This document shows, piece after piece, positions 1 through 7,775 of a stretch of DNA of 13,743 bases; within the stretch, counting starts at the first letter, position 1; every line of letters begins with the position of its first letter. Below the pieces are notes generated by a model that worked only from the letters and a program-made list of their open reading frames with translations, was not told the DNA's origin and did not search any database. Source of the DNA: CAZTAR01 sp043813895. Its GTDB lineage: Bacteria; Planctomycetota; Phycisphaerae; UBA1845; UTPLA1. Both the position numbers and the translations under genes were made by a program. The stretch spans positions 1 through 13,743 of the forward strand of contig JBDRKQ010000243.1 of NCBI GenBank assembly GCA_043813895.1. Reading direction: 5' to 3'.

Positions 1-347
1 AACGTCGCGATTCGCAGCGTGCCGGGCGGCTTGGCGACGGTCTCGACATCATGTTCGCGCGTGGAGCGAAACCCGAAGCGGTTCACAGTGAACGTCGGCT
101 CGTTGTACTTCGGATGCACGAACGTGAACGAGTTGTTCGGCTTGAACGTATAGACCAGATAGGGGTGGGGCACGAACCATGACTGTTCGAGGACGTCGCT
201 CAACCGGGCAATGGAGACCTTCGGCGCGTTCGTCATACTCAGAAAGATCCGATACGCAACCTCGAGCACGCCGAAACTGACGGCGGTAACAAGTATCACG
301 CCTAATAGCTTCGCGAGCTTTCGTAGTCTGCGCTTACGTTGGACCAT
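1..347 (-). CDS. Partial membrane-anchored SGNH/GDSL-hydrolase-like protein (N-terminus only)
   Basis: The first 115 codons are present and the gene runs off the left edge. The ATG at 347 is preceded by a good ribosome site (GAGGAAGG, 356-363). The start MVQRKRRLRK is followed by one hydrophobic segment (about residues 10-27), which is a signal anchor or signal peptide. The next part reads HPYLVYTFKPN, then VNRFGFRS, then KPPGTLRIAT. This is the usual lead-in to the GDSL block of bacterial SGNH-hydrolase-family proteins associated with cell-envelope polysaccharides. The catalytic Ser, Asp and His would lie outside the window, so the hydrolase (esterase or acyltransferase) activity is inferred. 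It lies 129 bases downstream of the GT2 gene on the same strand and is probably the next gene of the operon. Family assignment is moderate; a non-catalytic homologue is possible. Confidence 0.55.
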   Translation of the reverse strand, partial: MVQRKRRLRKLAKLLGVILVTAVSFGVLEVAYRIFLSMTNAPKVSIARLSDVLEQSWFVPHPYLVYTFKPNNSFTFVHPKYNEPTFTVNRFGFRSTREHDVETVAKPPGTLRIAT

Positions 348-476
348 GTCGAACGCCTTCCTCGCACACGGGTCGATCCGTCGTGCGTCTTTGGGCTGGA
401 GTACTTGCGTCGTCGCATTCCCCGAGACTGGGAGAAGAACCGTCCTTCTCGTCGGTCTGAGAATCGTAGTGCGCCA

Positions 477-1535
477 TTAGCCCGCTTCAACGTCATGGGA
501 ACCGCGCCGCGGCGCGTCCTCGCGCTCCGCCGGCGACGGTTCGGCGTAATCCTCATCCAGGCGCTGGCGAAGCTGTTCGAGCTGGCACTGCGCGTGCGTG
601 AGACTTCTCGACAAGTTGCTGATCTGGAGGCTGAGCCCGGTGAACAGCGCGCACAGAACACCCAGAAGCACCAGCACCAGACCATACGTGATGAGATTGG
701 GCATCGGCGCCGGCGTCAACAGAAGCAGCTTGTTGATCGCCCCAAACCCGGCCAGGCCGATGCCGAGCAGCATCAGCACACACGTTGCCGTCAGCAGGAT
801 CTTGGCCGCGCCGAAGTTGTACGAGCTAATCAGGTGCGGAATGATGAATCGCGCCATCGAGGCGACACCGCTCCTGCTCTGTCCGCGTTTTGGCGCTTCC
901 CAACGGATGGTCGCGGGGATCTCGACAATGCGGTACCCAAGCGCCCGGGCCTTGGCGATGATCTCGAGGTGAATCTCCTTGTGGTTCGCCTCGAGGTGCA
1001 GCGATTTGATCACCTCACGCCGATAGCCGCGCGTCATCCCCGACAACATCGTCAGGTCGCCTCCGAAGCACCAGCGCATGACGATGTTCCCGAAGTAGCT
1101 GAGCCCGCGGCGGGATCCCGGGACGTTTTCGTACCCGCCGTCCGGCAGATGGACGCTCGCGACCACGACATCGCAGCCGTCCAGTACGAGCCGGTCGTAG
1201 ATCGCCCGAATGATGTCCTCGCCCCAACTCAGATCCGACTCGGTGGAGATGACGTACTTCCCGCTCGCTGCTGTAAAGCCCCTTCTGAGGGCGTAGCCGC
1301 GCCCACGGTTTACGGGATAGTGAATCAAGTGGCAGTTGGCATGATCGTCCAGCAGGGCCCGCGCCTGAGTAAGAGAATCGTCGGTCGACCCGTCATCGAC
1401 CAGGATATACTCCCACGCCACGCCGAGGCTTTCCATCGCCGTCAGGATCCGCTGGAGGTTCTCCTGAATGCGTCTCCCCTCGTTGTACATCGGGGTAATG
1501 ACCGAGACTTCCGGAATGGCGCGGGTGTCGCTCAT
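477..1535 (-). CDS. DPM1-like family 2 glycosyltransferase with two membrane helices
   Basis: The 352-residue product is a GT-A fold glycosyltransferase of the dolichyl/polyprenyl-phosphate sugar synthase type, expected to move a sugar from a nucleotide sugar to a lipid-phosphate carrier at the cytoplasmic face. Visible motifs are VSVITPMYNEG (10-20), VDDGSTDD (46-53), the N-RG-G-ALRRG block (76-86) and TESDLSWGEDI (98-108). The last contains the metal-site Asp101, although the usual DxD or DAD is ESD here. The acceptor-side segment is SGMTRGYRRE (165-174). Two hydrophobic helices (about 243-266 and 280-302) are followed by a Gln/Leu/Arg-rich, probably coiled-coil segment (303-328) and a charged tail. 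The ATG at 1535 has AGGA (1544-1547) eight bases upstream. Its first 143 bases are overlapped by the end of the preceding methyltransferase gene. The sugar and carrier are not identifiable. Confidence 0.88.
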   Translation of the reverse strand: MSDTRAIPEVSVITPMYNEGRRIQENLQRILTAMESLGVAWEYILVDDGSTDDSLTQARALLDDHANCHLIHYPVNRGRGYALRRGFTAASGKYVISTESDLSWGEDIIRAIYDRLVLDGCDVVVASVHLPDGGYENVPGSRRGLSYFGNIVMRWCFGGDLTMLSGMTRGYRREVIKSLHLEANHKEIHLEIIAKARALGYRIVEIPATIRWEAPKRGQSRSGVASMARFIIPHLISSYNFGAAKILLTATCVLMLLGIGLAGFGAINKLLLLTPAPMPNLITYGLVLVLLGVLCALFTGLSLQISNLSRSLTHAQCQLEQLRQRLDEDYAEPSPAEREDAPRRGSHDVEAG

Positions 1536-3132
1536 GGATGAGTTCCTGTGCTTGCGGACAGGGCGCCAGACTATAGCAGACGCCGAGATACGGGATCAAC
1601 CCGAGCACGCGTGTCGTCCGCAGCCAGCGCACGTGGAGGTCCGCATCGGTCACGAGGGCGGCAAGCCGCCTGCGGCTGAAGAACTGCACGAAAAAGTCGC
1701 GGGGGACCAGCCCCAGCAGACGTGCCAGGCGAGAATAGACAAGCCAGAACGCAGAACGCTCTGGAATCACCGCGATGGCGGATTCTCCGGTCACACGAGC
1801 CATCTCCCGCAAAACCTGAGACGGATCGCGAAAGTGCTCGATGACGCCTATGTTGTACACGACGTTGTCCCGCGCGGGCGGCACATGCTCGCTAAGGCTT
1901 GTGATGTCGCATTCGACGAGTCGGGCGTCGACGCCGTACTGCCTCGCAAGCCGCTCGGCCGTTGCAAGCGCCTGCCGCGAGCAATCGACCAGGACAACCC
2001 GATCACCACGCTCGGCGGCAACCCGCAGCGTGATCTCGCCTGATCCACACCCGGCCTCAACGAGTGTGCCTTTCACGGTGTTGTCGCGAATGTACCGTGC
2101 GAGCTTCGCCGTCACAAATCGTTGACGAAAGCCCGTCAACAGTCGGCCGAGCGGGCGTCTCTTGCGAGTTTCCCAGAATTGGTCCCATTCGCCGTCTGCA
2201 GTCGGCACAGAGGTCGCGCCCCGCTCGGTTTCCGGCCGGCTGTCTTCGGACCGTCCGACTCTCAACCGATGCAAGACCACGCCGACGAGCCCGGGTATGA
2301 TCAGATCGAAAAACGTGACAACGGCCACACTGGCGGCAGCCTTCGCCTGCGGGATCTCGTGAACTTGAAGAACGATGATCGCGAGTGCTTCGCGCACGCC
2401 GTAGCCTCCGATTGTGATCGGCACGAGGTTCGCAACCAGGATGACCGGATACGAAAATGCGACGGTCGGCTCGACCACAACGCCCAGAGCGCGCAGCACC
2501 AAGCATGCCTGTGCGATATAGAGTAGAAAGCACGCCAGTGACAGCACCGCGCATCCTCGAACGCGCAACGTATCAATCGCAGCCCGCATTTCCCGCCGCC
2601 GCCCAGCCGATGGCCGGCCCAATACGCGCCCGACGAGGGTGATGCAGCCGTTTACAATCCGCCGCCACGCCAGAAGGACCGTTGCGAGCCCGATGCCGAT
2701 CGGAACCAACGACCATGGCGGGGCCAGATGCAGCACCGGAAGCGCGAGCGCGCACAGGCCGATCAGACACGAGACCTCGATCATCTTCTCGAGAAAGAAC
2801 AGCCCGCTGCCCGCAGCAGACAGCACCGGCGCACGCAGTCGGGCCAGTTCCCCCACGCGCCCCGGCGTAATCAAGCCCACGGCCATCCCCCATAGGTAGC
2901 GAGGCAGGAGTTCACCCACCCGTGCGGATCCGATCACCTGCTCTTCGAGCAGCCGCCATTTGTATACACGGCAGGCCAGAAACAGCGGCGCCTGGGCCGC
3001 AGCCAGACCTAGAAATCGCCAATCACAACCACGCAGATCCGCGGCGAATCGCTGCGGTGTGACCAATACGAGCAGCGCGGTGAGAATCGCCGTCGTGAGG
3101 ACAAGCCGAGACAGTGTCTTCGCCGTGCTCAT
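1393..3132 (-). CDS. Fusion of LPG_synthase_TM/AglD-like membrane domain and SAM-dependent methyltransferase
   Basis: This is one reading frame of 579 residues from ATG 3132. Residues about 10-295 are a polytopic UPF0104/LPG_synthase_TM (flippase-like) domain, with the hallmark segments GLITPGRVGELARL (86-99) and NLVPITIGGYGVREA (235-249). Residues about 314-533 are a class I methyltransferase, with motif I VEAGCGSGE (358-366), an acidic VLVD strand end (380-383) and GVIEHFRDP (429-437). The ATG at 3132 overlaps the upstream TGA as ATGA and has GAGG just upstream. An in-frame ATG at 3180 would add 16 residues but extends the overlap, so I prefer 3132. The domain pairing suggests that a lipid or lipid-linked sugar is handled at the membrane and methylated. 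From about residue 534 to the stop the sequence is a low-complexity His/Pro/Gly/Arg tail that only reads the next gene in another frame, so the natural C-terminus is probably near residue 533. Confidence 0.82.
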   Translation of the reverse strand: MSTAKTLSRLVLTTAILTALLVLVTPQRFAADLRGCDWRFLGLAAAQAPLFLACRVYKWRLLEEQVIGSARVGELLPRYLWGMAVGLITPGRVGELARLRAPVLSAAGSGLFFLEKMIEVSCLIGLCALALPVLHLAPPWSLVPIGIGLATVLLAWRRIVNGCITLVGRVLGRPSAGRRREMRAAIDTLRVRGCAVLSLACFLLYIAQACLVLRALGVVVEPTVAFSYPVILVANLVPITIGGYGVREALAIIVLQVHEIPQAKAAASVAVVTFFDLIIPGLVGVVLHRLRVGRSEDSRPETERGATSVPTADGEWDQFWETRKRRPLGRLLTGFRQRFVTAKLARYIRDNTVKGTLVEAGCGSGEITLRVAAERGDRVVLVDCSRQALATAERLARQYGVDARLVECDITSLSEHVPPARDNVVYNIGVIEHFRDPSQVLREMARVTGESAIAVIPERSAFWLVYSRLARLLGLVPRDFFVQFFSRRRLAALVTDADLHVRWLRTTRVLGLIPYLGVCYSLAPCPQAQELIHERHPRHSGSLGHYPDVQRGETHSGEPPADPDGDGKPRRGVGVYPGR

Positions 3133-4577
3133 TGCCGGCCTCGAAGCAGGCTTTGGACTGCGCCCTTTGCGAACGCCCAACCGTTTCGCAGCCCTGCCCG
3201 GAGTCCGGCCCGCCGGACGACGTTGTACCAGATGCGGCCGGGCGTCAGATAGAAATAGAGCAATCCGAGCGTTTGAAAACGCTGCAGCGCCTTGGGATCG
3301 AGATCATTGACCGAGATGACGGGGTCGCCGTAGCGCTTGTACCGTGAGTAATCCTGTGTCAGAAGCGTCATGCCTTCGCATCCGCCGGCGGCGCAGTCGA
3401 ACAGCTCGGTGCCGGGGTAGGGACACGCGATATTGAGGTAGAGCTGTTGACACTCCTTGATGCTCCGAGCGAACTTGACCGTCCGCCACGCCGTCTCGCG
3501 CGTCTCGCCCGGGTGCCCGAGCATGGCGGAGCCGCGCGTCTCGATGCCGACGCGCGCCGCAATCTTGTAGGCGGTACGAAGCTGATCGAGCGTGACGCCC
3601 TTCTTGATCCGTTTCAGAATCTGCGGATCGCCACTCTCGATGCCGAATGACAGCCGGATCAGACCGGCGGCTTTCATCGTCCGCAACATCTCCTCGTCGA
3701 TCGTGGCGGCATGCGTCCATCCCTCCCACGTAAATCTCAGACGGGCGTCGTGAATGGCCTGGCACAGCTCCAGCGTGCGCTCGCGACGGAGCGTCAGCGT
3801 TTCGTCCATCACGATAACGTGCTGCACACCGAGGTTGTCGATGATGTCCTGCAGCTCGGCGATCACACGGGAAACGCTGTGAAAGCGCACACGGCGGCCA
3901 TGCATGGTGTGCTGACTACAGAAAATGCAGTGGTAAGGGCAGCCGCGCGCAGTGAACAGATTCGCGTAGCGCACGAAACCCCGCCCCGGCAGGCTGTGTT
4001 GGTAGAGGTCCCGGTTCAGCAGGTGACGCGCCGGCAGGGGCAATTCGTCCAGGTTCTCCGTCAGCGGCCGCCGCGGGTTCTCCACAATCGCGCCGTTCCG
4101 CCGATAGCACACACCCGCGACGCCCTCGAACGAGCGACCGTCTGCAACCGCCCGGCACATTTCCTTGATCGTGTGCTCCGCCTCGCCGAGGACCTCGAAG
4201 TCAAGGCTGCGGCACTCATCGAGCACGGCCGCGCCCATGATTGTGCTGTGCACGCCGCCAATTCCCAGCAAAATGTCCGGAAAGCGCTTCTTGATCGCGT
4301 CTGCCAGTAGCGCGGCGTTCTTGTACACGGGCGTCGTCGCCGACAGGCCAATCAGATGCGGCCGGTACTCGCGGATGATCCGGAGCAGCCCCTCGGCGTT
4401 GACCCCCTCACTCTCCATATCCACAATGCGGCAGTCTCCGCCCATCTCCAGGATGGCTCCACCCACATACGCCAGACCGAGCGGGTGGCTGACGCAGCCG
4501 AGCTTTGCCGCCGCCTGGTAGTTGCCATAGATATCCAGCCAGGGCGGCGCAACCAGTAGTGTCCGGATGGCACTCAT
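3129..4577 (-). CDS. B12-binding-domain radical SAM protein (second of a tandem pair)
   Basis: The product has 482 residues. Residues about 5-160 form a cobalamin-binding-type Rossmann domain (LLVAPPW near the start, HPLGLAYVGG at 31-40, LIGLSATTPV at 75-84, GIGGVHST at 105-112). The classic DxHxxG lower-ligand motif is not seen, as in many members of this class. The radical SAM core follows, with its [4Fe-4S] cysteines in GCPYHCIFC (Cys213, Cys217, Cys220) and a later SFGIESGD SAM-binding segment. The C-terminal quarter (PYPGTELF, then LYFYLTPGRIWYNVVRRAG) matches the tail of lipid- and glycan-associated B12-radical SAM enzymes. Such enzymes methylate unactivated carbon or phosphorus or do ring and C-C rearrangements; the substrate here is unknown. 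The ATG overlaps the upstream gene's stop as ATGA, and the stop overlaps the next start in the same way. Confidence 0.9.
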   Translation of the reverse strand: MSAIRTLLVAPPWLDIYGNYQAAAKLGCVSHPLGLAYVGGAILEMGGDCRIVDMESEGVNAEGLLRIIREYRPHLIGLSATTPVYKNAALLADAIKKRFPDILLGIGGVHSTIMGAAVLDECRSLDFEVLGEAEHTIKEMCRAVADGRSFEGVAGVCYRRNGAIVENPRRPLTENLDELPLPARHLLNRDLYQHSLPGRGFVRYANLFTARGCPYHCIFCSQHTMHGRRVRFHSVSRVIAELQDIIDNLGVQHVIVMDETLTLRRERTLELCQAIHDARLRFTWEGWTHAATIDEEMLRTMKAAGLIRLSFGIESGDPQILKRIKKGVTLDQLRTAYKIAARVGIETRGSAMLGHPGETRETAWRTVKFARSIKECQQLYLNIACPYPGTELFDCAAGGCEGMTLLTQDYSRYKRYGDPVISVNDLDPKALQRFQTLGLLYFYLTPGRIWYNVVRRAGLRAGLRNGWAFAKGAVQSLLRGRQ

Positions 4578-6046
4578 GGCGTTGCCGCCGGTTTGAGCCG
4601 GAGATGCAGCTCCTTGCTGACGAGCGCCGCGAATCCGCGCGCATAGCCGACAAGCATGCTGGGGGTCGCGGCGCCGAGCAATCGTAGAGCCTGGCGCGGG
4701 CGCATATAGAACCGCCGCTGCGCCTTGGCCACGAACGACGGCAGCTCAGACACATCCATCCCGTTCAGCCCGGTGTACCCTTTGACATAGTGCATGCCTG
4801 TCGAGGCGATAAACTTGCTGTAATCGATCGAATCGCATCCGTTCGTCGCGTAGTTGGCTTCGTACACCTTCGTTCCGGGGTAGGGAATCAGCACGGAGAA
4901 ACCGGCCATGGTGAGTGGCAACGAGCAGGCAAACGCAATCGTCTGCTCGATCGTCTCACGGGTGTCACCCGGCAGGCCCAGAATGAACGCCCCGTAGCTT
5001 CGGATGCCGAGTTTCGCAGTAACTTCGACGGCCCGGCGAGTCTGCTGTGTCGTGATAAACTTGCAGGAGTTCTTCAGAATCTCGTCGTTGCCGGACTCGA
5101 TTCCATAGAAGATGTCGTTGAGCCCGGCGTCCTTCATCGTCGCCAGGATGTCCTCATCGACAGTGTTCACGCGGCCCATGCAATGCCACCGCAGCCCCGG
5201 ATGCCGCTGCTTGATCGCCGCACAGAACTCACGCACGCGAGTCCGCTTCAGCGTGAACGTATCGTCCTTGATTAGCAAATAGTCAACGTCATAGCGGCGA
5301 CGCAGGTCGTCGATTTCTTCCATGACGTTGGCGATGCTGCGCGTGCGCACAGCACTGGCCAGCTTGTGTCCAGAAGCGCAAAAAACACAGCGGCCCGGGC
5401 AGCCGCGCGAGGTATGAATCGCCGCCGACCGGTTCGAGTAGCTGAGAAAACGCTGCTGGTGATACAGTGTTTGATCAATCAGCCTACGGTCCGGCGGAGG
5501 CAGTGAATCCAAATCATCCAGCAGCGGCCGCGACGCGTTTTCTATGATGCTCCCTTTCCTTCGCCACGCTAAACCGCCGACCGCGCTAAGGTCATCTTGC
5601 CGGTCCCGCAGAGCATTCAGTAACTCGAGCGTGGTCAGCTCACCCTCTCCGCTCACGACGTAGTCGGCATTCGGAATTTCCTCCAGCGTGCGCCGCGGCA
5701 TGACACTCGGATGTGCCCCGCCAAGCGCCACCGGGATCTGGGGCGTTCGGGCCTTGATCGCATCCACGATCTTCCTGGCCGTGAAGAACTGCGGCGTCAT
5801 GAAGGACACGCCGACGAGCAATGGTTCGTCCTCAGCCACGGCATTGGCGATCTGCTCCGCCGTGTACCTCTGAACGTTCGGATCGAAAAAACGGACGCGG
5901 TATCCATGCTGCCGGACGTACGAGCTGACGTAGCCGAGACCAAGCGGGAAATAGACGCCGGCAGCTTTGCGCATAGGCCCGTAATCCTCGAAGTAAGGCG
6001 TCTGTATGAGGATCAGCAGATCACTTCTTCTTGAACTCTGCTGCAC
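4574..6046 (-). CDS. B12-binding-domain radical SAM protein (first of a tandem pair)
   Basis: From GTG 6046 the product has 490 residues. An N-terminal cobalamin-binding-type domain begins with LLILIQTPYFEDYGPMRKAAG, then FPLGLGYVSSYV, VGVSFMTPQ and LGGAHPSVMPR. The radical SAM core follows, with cysteines in GCPGRCVFC (Cys216, 220 and 223) and FYGIESGNDEIL. Next are LGLPGDTRETIEQT and IPYPGTKVYEANY, a layout that matches the next gene almost segment for segment, so the two are diverged paralogues. An ATG at 6127 is in frame, but its extra N-terminal residues (MSSVSCLMRR...) do not look like this family and would overlap the upstream gene by 107 bases. The GTG at 6046 has GGAG eight bases upstream and gives a family-like N-terminus. 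It is expected to be a cytoplasmic or membrane-associated enzyme acting on a lipid or sugar; the substrate is unknown. Confidence 0.88.
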   Translation of the reverse strand: MQQSSRRSDLLILIQTPYFEDYGPMRKAAGVYFPLGLGYVSSYVRQHGYRVRFFDPNVQRYTAEQIANAVAEDEPLLVGVSFMTPQFFTARKIVDAIKARTPQIPVALGGAHPSVMPRRTLEEIPNADYVVSGEGELTTLELLNALRDRQDDLSAVGGLAWRRKGSIIENASRPLLDDLDSLPPPDRRLIDQTLYHQQRFLSYSNRSAAIHTSRGCPGRCVFCASGHKLASAVRTRSIANVMEEIDDLRRRYDVDYLLIKDDTFTLKRTRVREFCAAIKQRHPGLRWHCMGRVNTVDEDILATMKDAGLNDIFYGIESGNDEILKNSCKFITTQQTRRAVEVTAKLGIRSYGAFILGLPGDTRETIEQTIAFACSLPLTMAGFSVLIPYPGTKVYEANYATNGCDSIDYSKFIASTGMHYVKGYTGLNGMDVSELPSFVAKAQRRFYMRPRQALRLLGAATPSMLVGYARGFAALVSKELHLRLKPAATP

Positions 6047-7733
6047 GAGCACATCTCCACGTCGACTCGCCGCCCAGATCCTCGCGCAGGAAGATGATCG
6101 CCTCATCAGGCACGATACGCTGGACATTCGGTCGATCGAACACCGCTCGACGCATAAACGTCAGATTCACCGGTTCACTATATCCCAACAGCAGGCCGAT
6201 GTCAGGGCCAAGCCATCGCCGGGCCACAAAGTACACCTGCTGGTCGGCGTGCTCCTTTAGCGCCTGCTTTAGCAACGGTGGAAGCCCGTACGTCGTGATC
6301 TCGAACCGGTAATAGCTGAAATAGCTCACCAGGTCTTGGTAGTTCTTATGAACACGGAAACCGAGCAATAGGGCCACCGTGAACACCAGCACGAGCGGCA
6401 CGCCTCGGGACAGGAGAAGCTGTCGCCGCCCGGCTACCTGAGTCACGCTTCGTCCCCACTCACCGGCGTGATTTCGAAGCGCGACGTACATCCTCCTATA
6501 TCCGACAGCCGACAGTGCGAAGACCGCGTAAATACAGGGCGAGTACCGAGTCGGCTTCGGATCGCCGGAGATCGCCGCCACGGAGACGAACACGCCCAGT
6601 AACGCCGTGTTGAGAATGAGGAAATACCGCTGCGAACGTGCGGCCGTGTTCACAGGCTGCGGGCGGACAAGGTCGACCACGCCGCGCCCCCACCACCACA
6701 GCCCGACGAGCAAGCCGGGAACCACAACGAATGGGATAATGCCATTAAACCCTGGGCCCGGCACCAGAAACGTGTTCGCGTGCCACGCGCCGTACTCGGA
6801 TGGATAATGGCCATCCCAGAAAGTCGCCTTCCACTGCTGCAGCCGTGGAGCCGCGCTGTCCAGCTCATGCTCGATGTCATAGGCAGCACCCTGTTGATAA
6901 TGTTGCTGCAAGACGACGGACCAGAGACCACCCTTCCGCTGTTCGGCCGGAATCCCCAGACACAAGACCGCTGCGAGCGCCACGGCAACGCACGCCGCTG
7001 CGGCGAAGCCAACCAATGTGCTCGCCGTCGGCCCCGACACCGGCCCACGAGCCCGGATGGACTGCACGATCCAAATCACACCGCAGACGCCGACAAACCC
7101 CACGGCGGAGACCAAGGCGTACATCGTCTCGTGACCGCCCAGCAATAGAATGCCCCCACCACATCCGCCCATGAGCAAAACGGAGAGGACTCTGCGGCCA
7201 CGAGGCAGACTGCGGTCCTGTGTTCGCGCGAGGCCGGCGAGAAACATGAACGCCAGCGGCGCCAACAGCAGCGCCCCCATCATCCCCAGCCCACGCGCAA
7301 CCGGCATCAGGCAGCGGTCGAACAACAGAAGCGCCGTGAGATAAAACGCAAGAAACGGCGCGAAGTAGTATCGGTTGGCCAGATACGTCAGCACGCCCGC
7401 AACCAGCGCCAATCCCAGGTGAACGGACGTGACTGCGGCGGCGGGGTCGCTGCGAAACACCGCCAGCGCCGGCCGAGCGAGAAGCGTCATCAGCGGCCGC
7501 ATGTCCTCCGCGGCAGTTCGAAACCGACGCCCCGTGTAGCTCGGGTTGACTTGTGTGGCGGCCCGCTCGAAGCAATCGGGATAATACATGTACCGCGATT
7601 CCAGCGAACTCGTTTCGGGATAATAAAAGACCAGGCACAGGCCGATCACGACTACCAGGGCCGCCAAGTCCGCAGCGTGTCGTTTGATTACGGATGTCGA
7701 GCCGGCGCCATGTCTCACGAGTTCATCGATCAT
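6021..7733 (-). CDS. Polytopic membrane protein, probable GT-C-like transferase of unassigned family
   Basis: From ATG 7733 the product has 570 residues. I do not recognise a named family. After a short cytoplasmic start and a first membrane helix (about residues 22-39) there is a large external loop with YYPDCFERA and RTAAEDMRPL. A series of hydrophobic helices follows, roughly nine to eleven in all, interrupted by an external loop containing WKATFWDGHYPSEYGAWHA. The C-terminal 100 or so residues are a soluble domain after the last helix (YFVARRWLGPD, then RIVPDEAIIFLRED). This layout, with an acidic first loop and a soluble tail, resembles GT-C glycosyltransferases and the upstream gene, but the similarity is architectural only. 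The open frame can also start at TTG 7748; neither start has a clear ribosome site. The stop lies inside the 5' end of the first radical SAM gene. Confidence 0.7.
   Translation of the reverse strand: MIDELVRHGAGSTSVIKRHAADLAALVVVIGLCLVFYYPETSSLESRYMYYPDCFERAATQVNPSYTGRRFRTAAEDMRPLMTLLARPALAVFRSDPAAAVTSVHLGLALVAGVLTYLANRYYFAPFLAFYLTALLLFDRCLMPVARGLGMMGALLLAPLAFMFLAGLARTQDRSLPRGRRVLSVLLMGGCGGGILLLGGHETMYALVSAVGFVGVCGVIWIVQSIRARGPVSGPTASTLVGFAAAACVAVALAAVLCLGIPAEQRKGGLWSVVLQQHYQQGAAYDIEHELDSAAPRLQQWKATFWDGHYPSEYGAWHANTFLVPGPGFNGIIPFVVVPGLLVGLWWWGRGVVDLVRPQPVNTAARSQRYFLILNTALLGVFVSVAAISGDPKPTRYSPCIYAVFALSAVGYRRMYVALRNHAGEWGRSVTQVAGRRQLLLSRGVPLVLVFTVALLLGFRVHKNYQDLVSYFSYYRFEITTYGLPPLLKQALKEHADQQVYFVARRWLGPDIGLLLGYSEPVNLTFMRRAVFDRPNVQRIVPDEAIIFLREDLGGESTWRCARAAEFKKK
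6054..6058 (-). promoter_or_regulatory. Shine-Dalgarno deciding the GTG start at 6046
   Basis: On the minus strand GGAGA lies here, with GGAG followed by eight bases before GTG at 6046-6044. The nearby in-frame GTG at 6052 is only two bases from it and the ATG at 6127 lies upstream of it. This favours 6046 as the start of the first radical SAM gene, within the last 26 bases of the preceding membrane-protein gene. Confidence 0.55.
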
Positions 7734-7775
7734 GCCGAAACGTATCAATTGTACGGTCTGCCGTTGGCGCCAAAT

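Noticed and set aside
339..1541. A long plus-strand open frame of 400 codons
   Set aside because: It lies opposite the clearly recognisable glycosyltransferase gene and is rich in Arg, Gln and His with no family-like segment. It is an antisense shadow typical of GC-rich DNA.
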